Assembly: GCA_004835665.1 (NCBI GenBank)
Contig: RBKR01000015.1
Coordinates: 186,001 to 250,000 of the forward strand
Origin: Phoma sp. XZ068
Lineage: Eukaryota > Ascomycota > Dothideomycetes > Pleosporales > Didymellaceae
Length of the DNA stretch: 64,000 nucleotides
Direction: 5' to 3'
Shown here: piece by piece, positions 1 through 9,363 of the stretch
Position numbering within the stretch: the first letter of the stretch is position 1
How the letters are laid out: each line of letters starts with the position of its first letter
The notes under the pieces: generated by a model
The model's input: the letters and a program-made list of their open reading frames with translations, nothing else
What the model was told of the DNA's origin: nothing
The model's database searches: none
Position numbers and translations under genes: made by a program

Positions 1-956
1 TTGCTAAGATCCAGGCTCCTGACCTCTTCGTGAGGCTTTCTCTCAGAACGAGTCATGTTGTATGGTTTTACTCGCGTAACAGCACTGAACGTCCTGAAAC
101 TGGGACACTTCTGTGTTACTTCCTTGAGGGCCAAAATGACAGGCTCCAATTCGCAGAACCTGATTGGTCGCTTCGTCCCGTCTACATGGGGATCTCCTCT
201 CGGCCAGGGACTGATCATAGAACTCAGCGACACAAGCAGTGGGCAGTGTGTGGCGATAAAGCGGATTGACTCGGCCCGCATGGTCACCAGACTACGTACT
301 TGTGTCTTGCGGACAGCGCTTGGATGTGGTGATCCCTCATACAAAGAGTCACAGTATCCGAGGTAGACATGGCGGAGAAATGCAAAGGTCGAGCACGAGT
401 GAATCATGCGGTCAAAGTGAGGTATACTGATAAAAGATTAGCACCGTCTCATTTCCCAAAGGTTGAACACTTACGCAGCAAATCGGTTGTAGAATATCCT
501 ACGGTTGCTGAGGTGATGATGGATTCGTACACTTGTGCGCCGAAAAAACATGTCTAGCATCTCAGAACGAATGTTCTTGTTAAGTGCCATCATGTTCTTG
601 AGATCATCCATGTCGTAATCTCCAGCGGGATGCCACGGTTGGTTGGAGAAAAGGATGGCATCATTGACGGCGACCACACCATAATCATCGAATATGCCCC
701 CTTGTTGGAGGGGTTCCTTGTTGCCCTCTAGGCCGAGCCGCCCCCAAATCATCGAGCGAATTTCGAAAGGGAGTGTCTCTAGTCTTGATAATGGCTTCGT
801 CGGCGTGTAGGGTGCTGAATTCTCAGCAGTATGTTCAGTGACTTGATCGAGTTCATGGCGGAACGGGAGAAGTTCGTCATAGCTTGGATCTGCGCCAATC
901 CATAATCGGTGCATTGGAACCGGCAAGGCGCGGTCAGTTTGCATTGTGCGTGACAT
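1..956 (-). CDS. F-box-like (LPxEIR) protein, 3' end beyond window
   Basis: A two-exon reading frame on the minus strand leaves the window at its left edge. Exon 1 is 956-475 and ends at a GTAAGT donor. The intron has a GCTAAT branch and a TATCAG acceptor, and exon 2 runs from 426 to base 1 without a stop, so the C-terminus is missing. Residues about 60-70 read LETLPFEIRSMIW, the F-box-like start of many fungal proteins of unknown function. The body has the leucine and aromatic spacing of that group but no second domain I recognise. Such proteins are often numerous in Pleosporales genomes. By analogy they may be SCF substrate adaptors, but nothing here names a target. The open frame of more than 420 nt after a clean donor, branch and acceptor supports the second exon. 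Confidence 0.72.
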
Positions 957-1312
957 TCTGATTCAGAACTACCGCTCAATTACAGGTTGTAGTTGCGAGG
1001 TTGAATCAAGATTGACTGTATGGTGGTGGTTGAGATGCAAAAGGTCACAGCACTACCGGCTGGTATAAATAAACAACAGGATCCCCTGACATTCACCTCC
1101 GTGTGCACTGTTCTTTCACACGCCCCTCTCTGTATGCCTTTCAAAGACGAACTGCAAACAGCACCAGGAACAGGTCGAGGCATCCCCTGGCACACTGTCG
1201 AGAGAAAGCTTCACATGATTGGGAACTCCCCATCACCGGGACTCAAAAGCTGTCATAGAACACGCAGAGTGCTTTGTCTCCGAGTATTGCTGCACTACTG
1301 TGCGGTATCGAG
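957..1312. other. Intergenic, TATA-like element only
   Basis: This is upstream of the left-edge F-box-like gene. A TATAAATA string at 1064-1071 on the plus strand precedes short plus-strand frames at 1134-1388 and 1259-1468 that I could not assemble into a convincing gene. Nothing else is recognisable. Confidence 0.3.
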
Positions 1313-1501
1313 TCACTGTTCAAGTATTTGTCTGCCGATCAGTTCTCTAGCTCTTTTTGCGATGTCTTCATCTACCGCACAATGCTGAGTGCAGAGATAA
1401 CCGAACTCTTTGACGCCTTCGATAGAGATATTCACTGTCTCCAGTGTGCTGAACAGTACCGTGCTTAGGATTACTGAAGCTACACACATCTTTTTCAACA
1501 T
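1313..1501 (-). CDS. Possible small secreted protein (62 aa)
   Basis: This is a short single-exon frame from ATG at 1501 to TGA at 1313. Residues 1-20 start MLKKMCVASVILSTVLF, a short basic n-region followed by a hydrophobic stretch resembling a signal peptide. The remaining 40 or so residues hold two cysteines and no known domain. Small secreted proteins of this size are common in plant-associated fungi, but a random frame of this length is also likely. An overlapping plus-strand frame (1259-1468) looks almost as protein-like. Only expression data would separate the two. No function is proposed. Confidence 0.22.
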   Translation of the reverse strand: MLKKMCVASVILSTVLFSTLETVNISIEGVKEFGYLCTQHCAVDEDIAKRARELIGRQILEQ

Positions 1502-1792
1502 GCTCGCGCAAACCAGCGACACAGGTTAACACAATGGCAACTGCAAATCAGGGAACGCATTTGGTCCTTTAACAATCATACAGGTAAAACCTCGAGCACA
1601 GCGTCAGTGAGCGACTTACGATTGAGCAGTCATTCAACACAGCAACCGAAGACTCGATGCATCACCGCCATGCGCTCTCGGACAACAGTGGCAAGGACTC
1701 TAGATCCGGCCCCGATGCGAAAACATGCGATCCTCTCAGACTCGATTCGAACGAGAACACCCGATTACAACTTCGTACCTTTCACTACAACA

Positions 1793-2427
1793 TGTCCACC
1801 GACAATGAGAAGCAAGATACCCCAGAAGATAGAGCGGCGAGGTTGAAGAAGAAAATATGAGCAAATGCGTCGTTGATCTCAGCTCAGAAGAGCGAAGTTC
1901 AAGGCTGCTATCAAGTAACACGAACAATTGGACGCAAGACCGTACTGCACCATGCTCATACTTGGTGTGAGGAGCGGGAAACAAAGCGCCATCGATGGCC
2001 AGCCTTTAGCGGCCAGACGTCGACAACCAAGAAGGTAGTTAAAGGATTGAGAAGGAAGAAAGATCCGAGTACATCCAGCTAACCAGAGCGTAACAGACTC
2101 TTCACATCACGTTGCCAAAGACCCCGCCCCCTGACTACACTCTCACACCCAAGACGATAGATGTCGACCTCCAGAGCGAGGGTGGATCAGCGACTCCGGC
2201 AGTGGCTACAGGACAGCGGACTTACACCTCACAATGTCCTTGAAGAGAAAATCTGGGGAAAGCCAGTCGGCTGGCCAGTTGGTGGCGGCGCAGATAAGAT
2301 TTGTGGTGACGGTGAGGTAGATGAACTCTCGGAGAACGTCGAGTACTTCGACGCTTCAGAAGCTGACTTCACCACTGCAGAACTGCTCAACTGCGCGAGA
2401 ACAGACGAAGGTTCTTGCGCGAGATAG
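1793..2427 (+). pseudogene. Possible decayed gene with broken frames
   Basis: Protein-like stretches lie in different frames over about 640 nt. The first starts with ATG at 1793 and encodes an acidic then basic helix-like peptide ending KKKI. Shifting frame at that point extends the basic coiled-coil-like reading but meets TGA and TAA stops. A low-complexity S/T/P-rich stretch around 2105-2230 reads in another frame. From 2161 an 88-residue frame has a W/G-rich motif and an acidic tail. This could be a degenerate gene, a multi-exon gene I failed to splice, or chance. No family is recognised. Confidence 0.25.
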
Positions 2428-2588
2428 GCTGGGAAGAGGATTGATACGACAGGGCGCGGAAGGGACCAGGGGTTTTGTACACGAGTGGGTAGCTCTTATG
2501 TGTGCACCTAACGGCAATCTATCCTTGCAGTAGATGTAGACACCCTATACCCATCCCTCGCCGATCCCAACGATCCTCGCGACCCCCC

Positions 2589-3267
2589 TCACAGGCTTTT
2601 CCCGTTGACATGCCTCCGCTGCAGCGTCTGCACATCAACCCCATGAAACATACGCACATTCAGCGCCTTCACCCCCTCATAAAACCCCGGCTCGATACTC
2701 TCAGCCATCAAACTGGACCCACAATGCCTACAGAAGTAATGCTGCACCCTCCTCTTGCCAAAGGAGTACTTCTGCAGCACGTTAGCCAGGCCCTACACAA
2801 TCCTGCCCGTGGCCGATAGCCCGCAATGCCATCCCACTCAATTTTCCAGGATATTCCAGGGGTCTTCTGGGAGGACTTACCGCAACACCGCCATCGTCCA
2901 ATCCGGCGCCGGCATCAAACTCGATGCAGGAATCCTGCACGTAGACATTGAGATAGCCGTTGCGCGCGCAAATGGTGCAATTGCACTCTACAACCCAGGA
3001 TTCCGGGTCGTCGAGTGGGGAGGAGAGGGTGACGGTGTAGCGCGTGGTACCGCAGTGGCACGATGCCGTGTACTACGTTATGTCAACATGGGAAAAATAC
3101 AGAGGAGAGGGTGAATTGGTGTGTGTGCCTCATGGCTGGGGAACTTGAAGTTTGGGCAATGAGATTCAAACGTAGGTTATAGCTGCTGATGTGTGTTTGC
3201 GAAATTTTTGGATGGTGGGGGTTTTCAGGTATACCTTTCTACTCGTCTGGGTGGAGGCTGTGGCCAT
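2589..3267 (-). CDS. GFA/CENP-V family zinc enzyme (135 aa)
   Basis: The family includes the glutathione-dependent formaldehyde-activating enzyme and related cytosolic zinc proteins. Three exons: 3267-3235, 3072-2881 and 2771-2589. The introns have GTATAC/TAG and GTAAGT/CTGCAG borders and the frame is continuous. The zinc ligands are visible in order: the CxC pair of SCHCG near residue 15, CNCTIC near residue 40, and FCRHCGSS near residue 90. The expected YSFGKRR segment precedes the last pair. The length matches single-domain fungal GFA proteins. The substrate cannot be inferred, because many fungal members are not proven to act on formaldehyde. The first exon encodes only 11 residues, so the start is the least certain part. 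Confidence 0.8.
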
Positions 3268-5969
3268 CGAGTGCACGTTCGGATATCGGTGATCAGAACA
3301 GCTGGTGCGCTGGAGGTTGATGGCGACGGAGAAGGGGTGCAGGGGGAGAAAGTAGATGGGATACGTTGTGGCGGTTTTAGAGGCAACGTCTACAAGAGAT
3401 GCTGCCGAGATATGAGAAAAAGAGAGTCGTGTCTGTAGCTCGTGTATATGATGGAAGTAGTATGTTGAAGCTGGTGTAGCTGAGAGACTGAGCGTGATCT
3501 TGCTTTTGACAAAAAAGACAGCCGAGTAGCCCCAAGTGGTTCCTTTCGTGTGCCAGCCTGTCCTTCTCCTTCAGGTACCGTGAAAAGACTTTACCTTGAC
3601 ATACAGCCCGGGGGCTGTTCAGTAATCGGCCCGTTCCTTGACTACTAGTTGCTCTCACTTCTCGTCTCTATCTTTACACGCCTTTCAAGTGGTCTTGTCC
3701 TACCTTGTGAAATTGCTTCTAGGCGGCCAGCACTTTTGCAGTTTCGCTACAACATGCAGTTTGAGGAGTGCTATGTATAAGAATAGCTCCGAGATGTTTC
3801 AGTTTGTTCTGCTCTTCTTATAGCGATCGCCAGCGAAGGTTTCTGTACCCGCTTCTCGGAGCTGAAGTCAAAGTTGGAAAGAGCTCGTGTTCAAAGCGGG
3901 ATGTCATGTGCGTGGCTTCAGACCTGCAGGGAAATCGCCAAATGTTGCCCGCCAACACGGCAAGGCTGCACCATCTCTGTGTGAAAAAGAGACTTGCACC
4001 GCTGTTGGCTAGTACCTCGCTTTCCCATGTTTGTCTCACGATGCTTTTGTTCCAAGTATAAGAGAGCCCCAGATCATGAGTTCCCGATCATCTGTGGGGG
4101 CCACACTGCGATGCTCCCTCGCTTCGGATGCTGAAAACGACCCCGCGCACGGCTGCGCACCGATAGGACTGGCTACGAGGTTGCTGGCAGCAATAGTGCG
4201 AGAGCGATACCATGGATCCGGATGTCCGTCGTCTGTCAAGGCAGATAACAACCAAGCAGGCGCAGCATACAGACCCAATAACCATAGGCCATGGACTGCA
4301 CTGCCTCGCATCATTGTGGTATGACAGCAGTCTCTCCGGTCAACAACGACTACACGTGGCGGAGAAGCTCACCGCACGTCTAAGGTGTTAGTGTCGCATG
4401 CTGCAGGGTGCATGCCAACCGGAAGGCAGGATCCCGCTCGACCCGCGGTGTTCGGCGATCTGGAAACAACACCAGCAGATGAGACCTCCAGAAATACCCG
4501 CCTATGGCCGAAACGGAGACATGCCGAGGTTTTCGCATCTTGGAGCACGCAGTTGCGCTCGTCGCTTTCGATGCGACATTGGGATATGGATTGGTAAACG
4601 GCTCTCGAAAGATGGGGTCGGTCTGCAGCCAGCGACAAGGCCACCCATACAGATCGGCTATCGGCTACGTAGCGCGAAGGAAGCAATCGATCGACAAACA
4701 AAGTTCGCGTGGCAGTTCAAACCACATCTTGTATTCTTGATCAACAGGAACGAACGAGCACCGTGAAGAGTTTTTGCAAGACGTCGGCAACAAACTTGTT
4801 GTCGGAGGTCGTAGTCGGACAAAACATGGTCAGTCTCGTACTCGTATCCTGCAGGGCTGAAACATCGGCACTCGCCCTGCGAAAGGAGTCAGCAAGCGGT
4901 GGCGCCGGCGATAATTATAGTGACAACACAGCGAACGACGATAAGTGGTCGCATTCGGATTCTTAAACCAACGCCCAGATCCACCAAGTCTTGTTGCCAA
5001 CAGTGCTCTCCTCGGTGGAGGGTGACTCGACGCACCGTCCGAGCATGACGCCGAGGCATGAAAAGAAAAGGCGAGGATTGATGGGTGACATAAACATTGC
5101 CAAATGTTAATGCGCAATTTTACGTCGTAAGGGATGACGTTGGAGCTGCCGTATGAACGGTCTGGTCGTAAACCGTATACGCAGTCTTGCAGTTGGTCTT
5201 TCTTCACTTGTTGCCTGAAGGCAGTTAGACTTCAGCGCTCAAAAGAGTTAGCATTGCATCAAAGGGAGTTAGGATCGCAAATAGACAACAACGACGGCGC
5301 GTGGGCGTATAGCCGTTGCTTGGCTTGCGTCAGAGCGCCATCAATGGATCGTCCCGAGCTATCCGGAACTTTTTACGAGGGTCTGGTTGTGTCGCGTGAC
5401 AGCGCTGGTGAAGAAGCTGGGGAACAAGAGAAGATGAATCGATGGATGTGCAGTTCTAGAATTGCAACCCCACTAGGCGCTGCAAAGGCTTCAGCATCGA
5501 TCAAGCCTGCCGGACCATGACGCGGCGCTCTTTCCAAACCTTGAGCCTTGACGCGTGGACCTTGCCAAGATCAGAAGAAATCGGGCAACAGGGATGAACA
5601 CGAACGGCATCAAACAGCAGCCGTTATCCATTGCTGATCCACTAATCTCACTTCTCCTTTAACTGCTGGGGCTTATATCTGTTTCTTTACACGCTCTTTT
5701 GGCAACAATTCTGGGATACTCGAGGGAAAGACAAACGACGAGTTCGAATCTGGGCTTACCGCAGCACCATAGCGAATCCAAGGCTCCCACTACTTCACCT
5801 TGTCGATCTGAACGTCCAAGACCGGGCTGTGCTTACCTGGATGTCCATATGACCTCAGTGTGACCGCTTTCTTGAAGGAACCTTTCGAACACCACCAACA
5901 TCTTCCACATTGGTCACGCGACACATATACAACATCATCTGCCCTGCGATATAGCTTCATTTTGAAGCT
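3268..5969. other. Long intergenic region, nothing recognised
   Basis: These 2.7 kb hold only short frames (up to 128 aa) on both strands. None shows a known motif, a membrane pattern or consistent splice signals. The last 300 bases (about 5650-5969) are pyrimidine-rich and probably form the promoter and leader of the PAP2-like gene. A GTTCGAATC string near 5742 resembles a tRNA B box but has no cloverleaf around it. Confidence 0.4.
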
Positions 5970-7313
5970 ATGAACTCAACAGCCATGGCCAACGAGCCTG
6001 AATGGAGCAGTAAGCCTGCGTGGAAGCTACCGGGCTGGGCGGAGCCTTTGGTGAGTGTCTTGAGGGTTGCCTGCCGGCCGCCTGAACCAATATGGGATGG
6101 TTCGCTAACGCTCGTATAGATGGTAGCGAGTATCCTCTTTGGAGCAATGGCCCTCACACGTCGGCGGAATTTCAGAATATTCGACAGGTCGACGGACCAC
6201 CATGTTGGGTATCTTGATAACGATTCACAGAGCTCTTCAGATGCTCTCCTTCAATATCCCTCCGACGACGACGACAGCGACCTCAACGATGTTAACACCA
6301 GTAAATATCCACCCAAGATACGGAAGTGGTGTTGTACCAAGGTTGCTATGCCGAACACCTCGCGTTTCAGGAACAACATACACAGTCGCATCCTGCAACG
6401 CTTCCCATTTTTGATTGAGATGTTCTACTGGATCATCAACTATGCCTTCTACCGCCTGACCGCAGTCCTTTCAGCGAAGCTATTTGCAGGGAGGGGCATT
6501 TGGGATGTCTCGCAAGAGCATGGGATAGCAGTGTTGGAGGCTGAAGACCACGGCATGCTAAGCTTTCTGTTTCCCATTAGCGAGCAGAGCGTGCAACAGT
6601 GGTTCATGCACGGGCACCAGGACGCACTTACTGTGCTAAACAAGTGCTATGCTCTTGTCCACATTCCCGGCACAGTTGGGTGAGTACACTGTTGGACATA
6701 CCAGACCGTACATTGGCTAACACCTTGTAGCTTCATCAGCTGGTACTACTATGTTGCTCCTTCTTTTGACACATTCTCGGTTGCCCGCCGAACAATGACT
6801 TTGACCAACTTCTGCGCATTCATCACCTTCATCATCTACCCATGCATGCCGCCTCGGCTGCTCCCCTCGAAATACGGTTTCCTCGACACGGTTCGCCACG
6901 ACGATGCGCAGAGCGTATGGATGAGCGGCAAGTACGTGAATCAGCTCGCAGCCATGCCGTCGATGCATTTTGGCTATTCTTTCTGCATTGGTATGACCTT
7001 GATCTACCACTCTGGACTCTTCCGCCGAACCCTGGAACGCGGCGAGGTGCGCAAGAACGCTTTCTGGAAGCTCTTTTATCTGTTTGTTGGCCTTGGATAC
7101 CCGACCTTCATTCTGGTCACCATTGTTGCGACTGCCAACCACTACTTCATGGATGCTTTGGTAGCGACTTCGTTCGTTCTGCTGTCTTTCTGCTGCAACA
7201 AGGTCTTCTACGTTTTTATTCCGCTTGAAGATCTCCTGCTTTACGTCATTCGAGCAGACAAGCCTATTCCTACGACTGGGGATAGATTCCACGAGCGTGG
7301 CGGACGCTTATAG
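5970..7313 (+). CDS. PAP2-superfamily / IPC-synthase-like membrane protein (407 aa)
   Basis: Three exons: 5970-6050, 6120-6679 and 6731-7313, with GTGAGT donors and TATAG and TGTAG acceptors in phase. The protein has several hydrophobic segments and a C-terminal PAP2-type active site: PSMHFG (His about 293) and NHYFMD (His about 351, Asp about 355). This is the arrangement of the PAP2_3 group that includes Aur1-type inositol phosphorylceramide synthases. An Asp/Ser-rich stretch near residues 55-75 is probably a cytosolic loop. Known relatives transfer or hydrolyse phosphate head groups of lipids at Golgi or other membranes. Whether this one is a transferase or a phosphatase cannot be read from sequence. 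It is unlikely to be the essential Aur1 itself, because its N-terminal half does not look like Aur1. Confidence 0.75.
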
Positions 7314-7998
7314 ACGCATCAGCATTGTCCTGTTGAAATCCTTGCATTATACTTCATCATCTACACTTTACCCCACATACTTTGGTTCCAAATTGCGACA
7401 TTGGCCCGGCGTTGGTTAGGACTATATATCCCCAAAACGTGTATACAACTACACGTCTGTAGATACATTACATGCACTTGGTGCAATATCATGATAATGC
7501 ACGCTTCCTCTGACCTACCTCGAGCACAGTCCGTACGGTTCCAATCTCACCTTGAAACTCATCTAGCTGTAGCGTACACAATGCATGCATATATCACTTG
7601 AAAATACCACGATTTATGCCCACTACTTGCAATCTATACTTACTACAGTGTTCCCACAATTAGTCGACAGGAAATTTGTGGGGCTGGACAGTTGTAGTGG
7701 CTTTGAGCTCGCACAGGCGCTAGCACCGTTCCTGCAGTAGCCTATGTAGCTCACCCAGCCAACCAACCCCACAATCACAACTGTAAGTCCACCCATCCGA
7801 CCTCACACGCGCCGAAACACGTTCGTTCACTTCAATTGCACACCGTTCAGCTTCCAACCCGCTTTTCGACCCCACATTCACGCGCAATCACTCATCCTCG
7901 ATAGCTACCCGAGCTCACCACCACGGTAGCCGACTCGCTCTACATTCGCACGCTCCACCCTCGTTCCGCGGTTACTTTTGGACGCATATACGATCGCC
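7314..7998. other. Intergenic: 3' region of PAP2-like gene and promoter of BTB gene
   Basis: AT-richer sequence follows the PAP2-like stop, and a C/T- and CA-rich leader (about 7750-7998) precedes the BTB gene. No other gene is recognised. Confidence 0.4.
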
Positions 7999-9115
7999 AT
8001 GGCGGATTCTGGGCAGCAGACCCCTGTCGAGGGCACGCCAACTGCTGATGTTGAGATGGGCGAGGAAGGGGCACAGGAGACGGGCGCTGGCGAGAAGGAA
8101 ACCGGGTTGACGGCGCTGGAGGCTGAGGCGCCGAAGCTGATATTGTTTGCTGAGTGAGTGTTTCTCTCTGTGTTGGACTTGGAGGAAAGGATTGGGGGGA
8201 GGGGGAATGTGTGTGGTGCGATGTGGTCCGCAACTCGGGTTGTTGGGTTGTGGGAAGCATGAGCAGGAAGCACCAGGTGTAAAAGGTGGATGAGGGCTCT
8301 GTTGCGTGAGATTGGAGGGTGCAGGCCCAATGGTGTTCTACAGTTTGATCGGGACCCCGACTCTAACGCAGGACTAAATATGGACCAGTTTGATGAAGAG
8401 CCCGATCGTCGAGGTGGTTGTAGGCAGTGGAGAAACAAAGACGACATATTCTGCCCACGAGGCAGTCATAGTCAAGTCGCCAGAGTTCGCCAGACAAGTC
8501 GAGAGCTTCGCGCCCGGCGCCGTACGTCCACATCTACAGACCAAGCACGCACATACTAACACCACGCAGCCGCGCCAAATCGTCATCACAGACTGCGACG
8601 TCGACGCCATGGGCTCCGTAATCGAATTCCTCTACACATCCGAATACTTCCCCAAAAAGACCTCTTCGGCACGCGACGCCCCGCTCGAAAAAGACCCCCG
8701 CCAGCCCATCCCCGACGACGACGGCGCCGGCCTCCTCGTCCACGCCCGCGTCTACACGCTCGCCGAGCGCCTCGGCCTTCCCGATCTCAAATCCCTCGCA
8801 CACTCCAAGATCCACCGCACGGCGTCCACAGCAAAGGGCGAGCTCACATACGCACGCTTCGTGTACAAGGAGTCCAACCCCGACGATCAGACGATTCGCA
8901 AGCCCGTTGCGGCGTTCTGGGCCTCGAGGAGTTATAGCTTGCGGCATGATGCGGAGCCCGAGTTTCGCGCTATGTGTCTGGAGTTTCCTCAGTTTTCGTA
9001 TGATGTGCTGCAGCTTGTGTTGGATCAGCAGGAGAAGAGTAGGGCTAAGGGGGCGGATGGGCCGAGTGTTGTGCCGGGGAGTACGAGGAAGAGGGCGAGA
9101 GTGAGCCAGATTTAG
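7999..9115 (+). CDS. BTB/POZ domain protein (277 aa)
   Basis: Three exons: 7999-8153, 8389-8521 and 8570-9115. The second intron is only 48 nt, a multiple of three without a stop, but has a GTACGT donor, a TACTAAC branch and a CGCAG acceptor. The first about 50 residues are acidic and probably disordered. A BTB fold follows: VEVVVGSGETKTTYSAHEAV (about 57-76), SPEFARQV, then VDAMGSVIEFLYTSEY. A helical C-terminal half and a basic RKRAR tail near the end follow. BTB proteins dimerise and often serve as Cullin-3 adaptors or transcription cofactors. No Kelch or zinc-finger domain is present, as in most fungal BTB-only proteins. The target is unknown. Confidence 0.82.
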
Positions 9116-9363
9116 GTGTGTTGCTTGCATGGCGTGCAGGCTTGCATGCGGTGGTCTTGAGTTTGGCGTGGAATGAATGCTGGCTGAGCTGGTCTAGGAC
9201 CTGTGTATACAGCTGAGCCGTGATGGCATGAAGGCCAATGAGGCTACAGTTTCGACAGACGTATGATGTACAACTACATCGGGATCAAGGCGTTATAATG
9301 GCAAATACCCAATACCCATCGGCCATTCACACACAACAAGCCACTCTCTCCCCTTACAATTCC

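Noticed and set aside
5735..5760. tRNA-like B box (GTTCGAATC)
   Set aside because: No matching T stem, anticodon arm or acceptor stem could be drawn around it.
8534..9130. 198-residue minus-strand frame
   Set aside because: Antisense to the BTB gene exon 3 with no domain; the sense frame has a clear BTB fold and splice signals.
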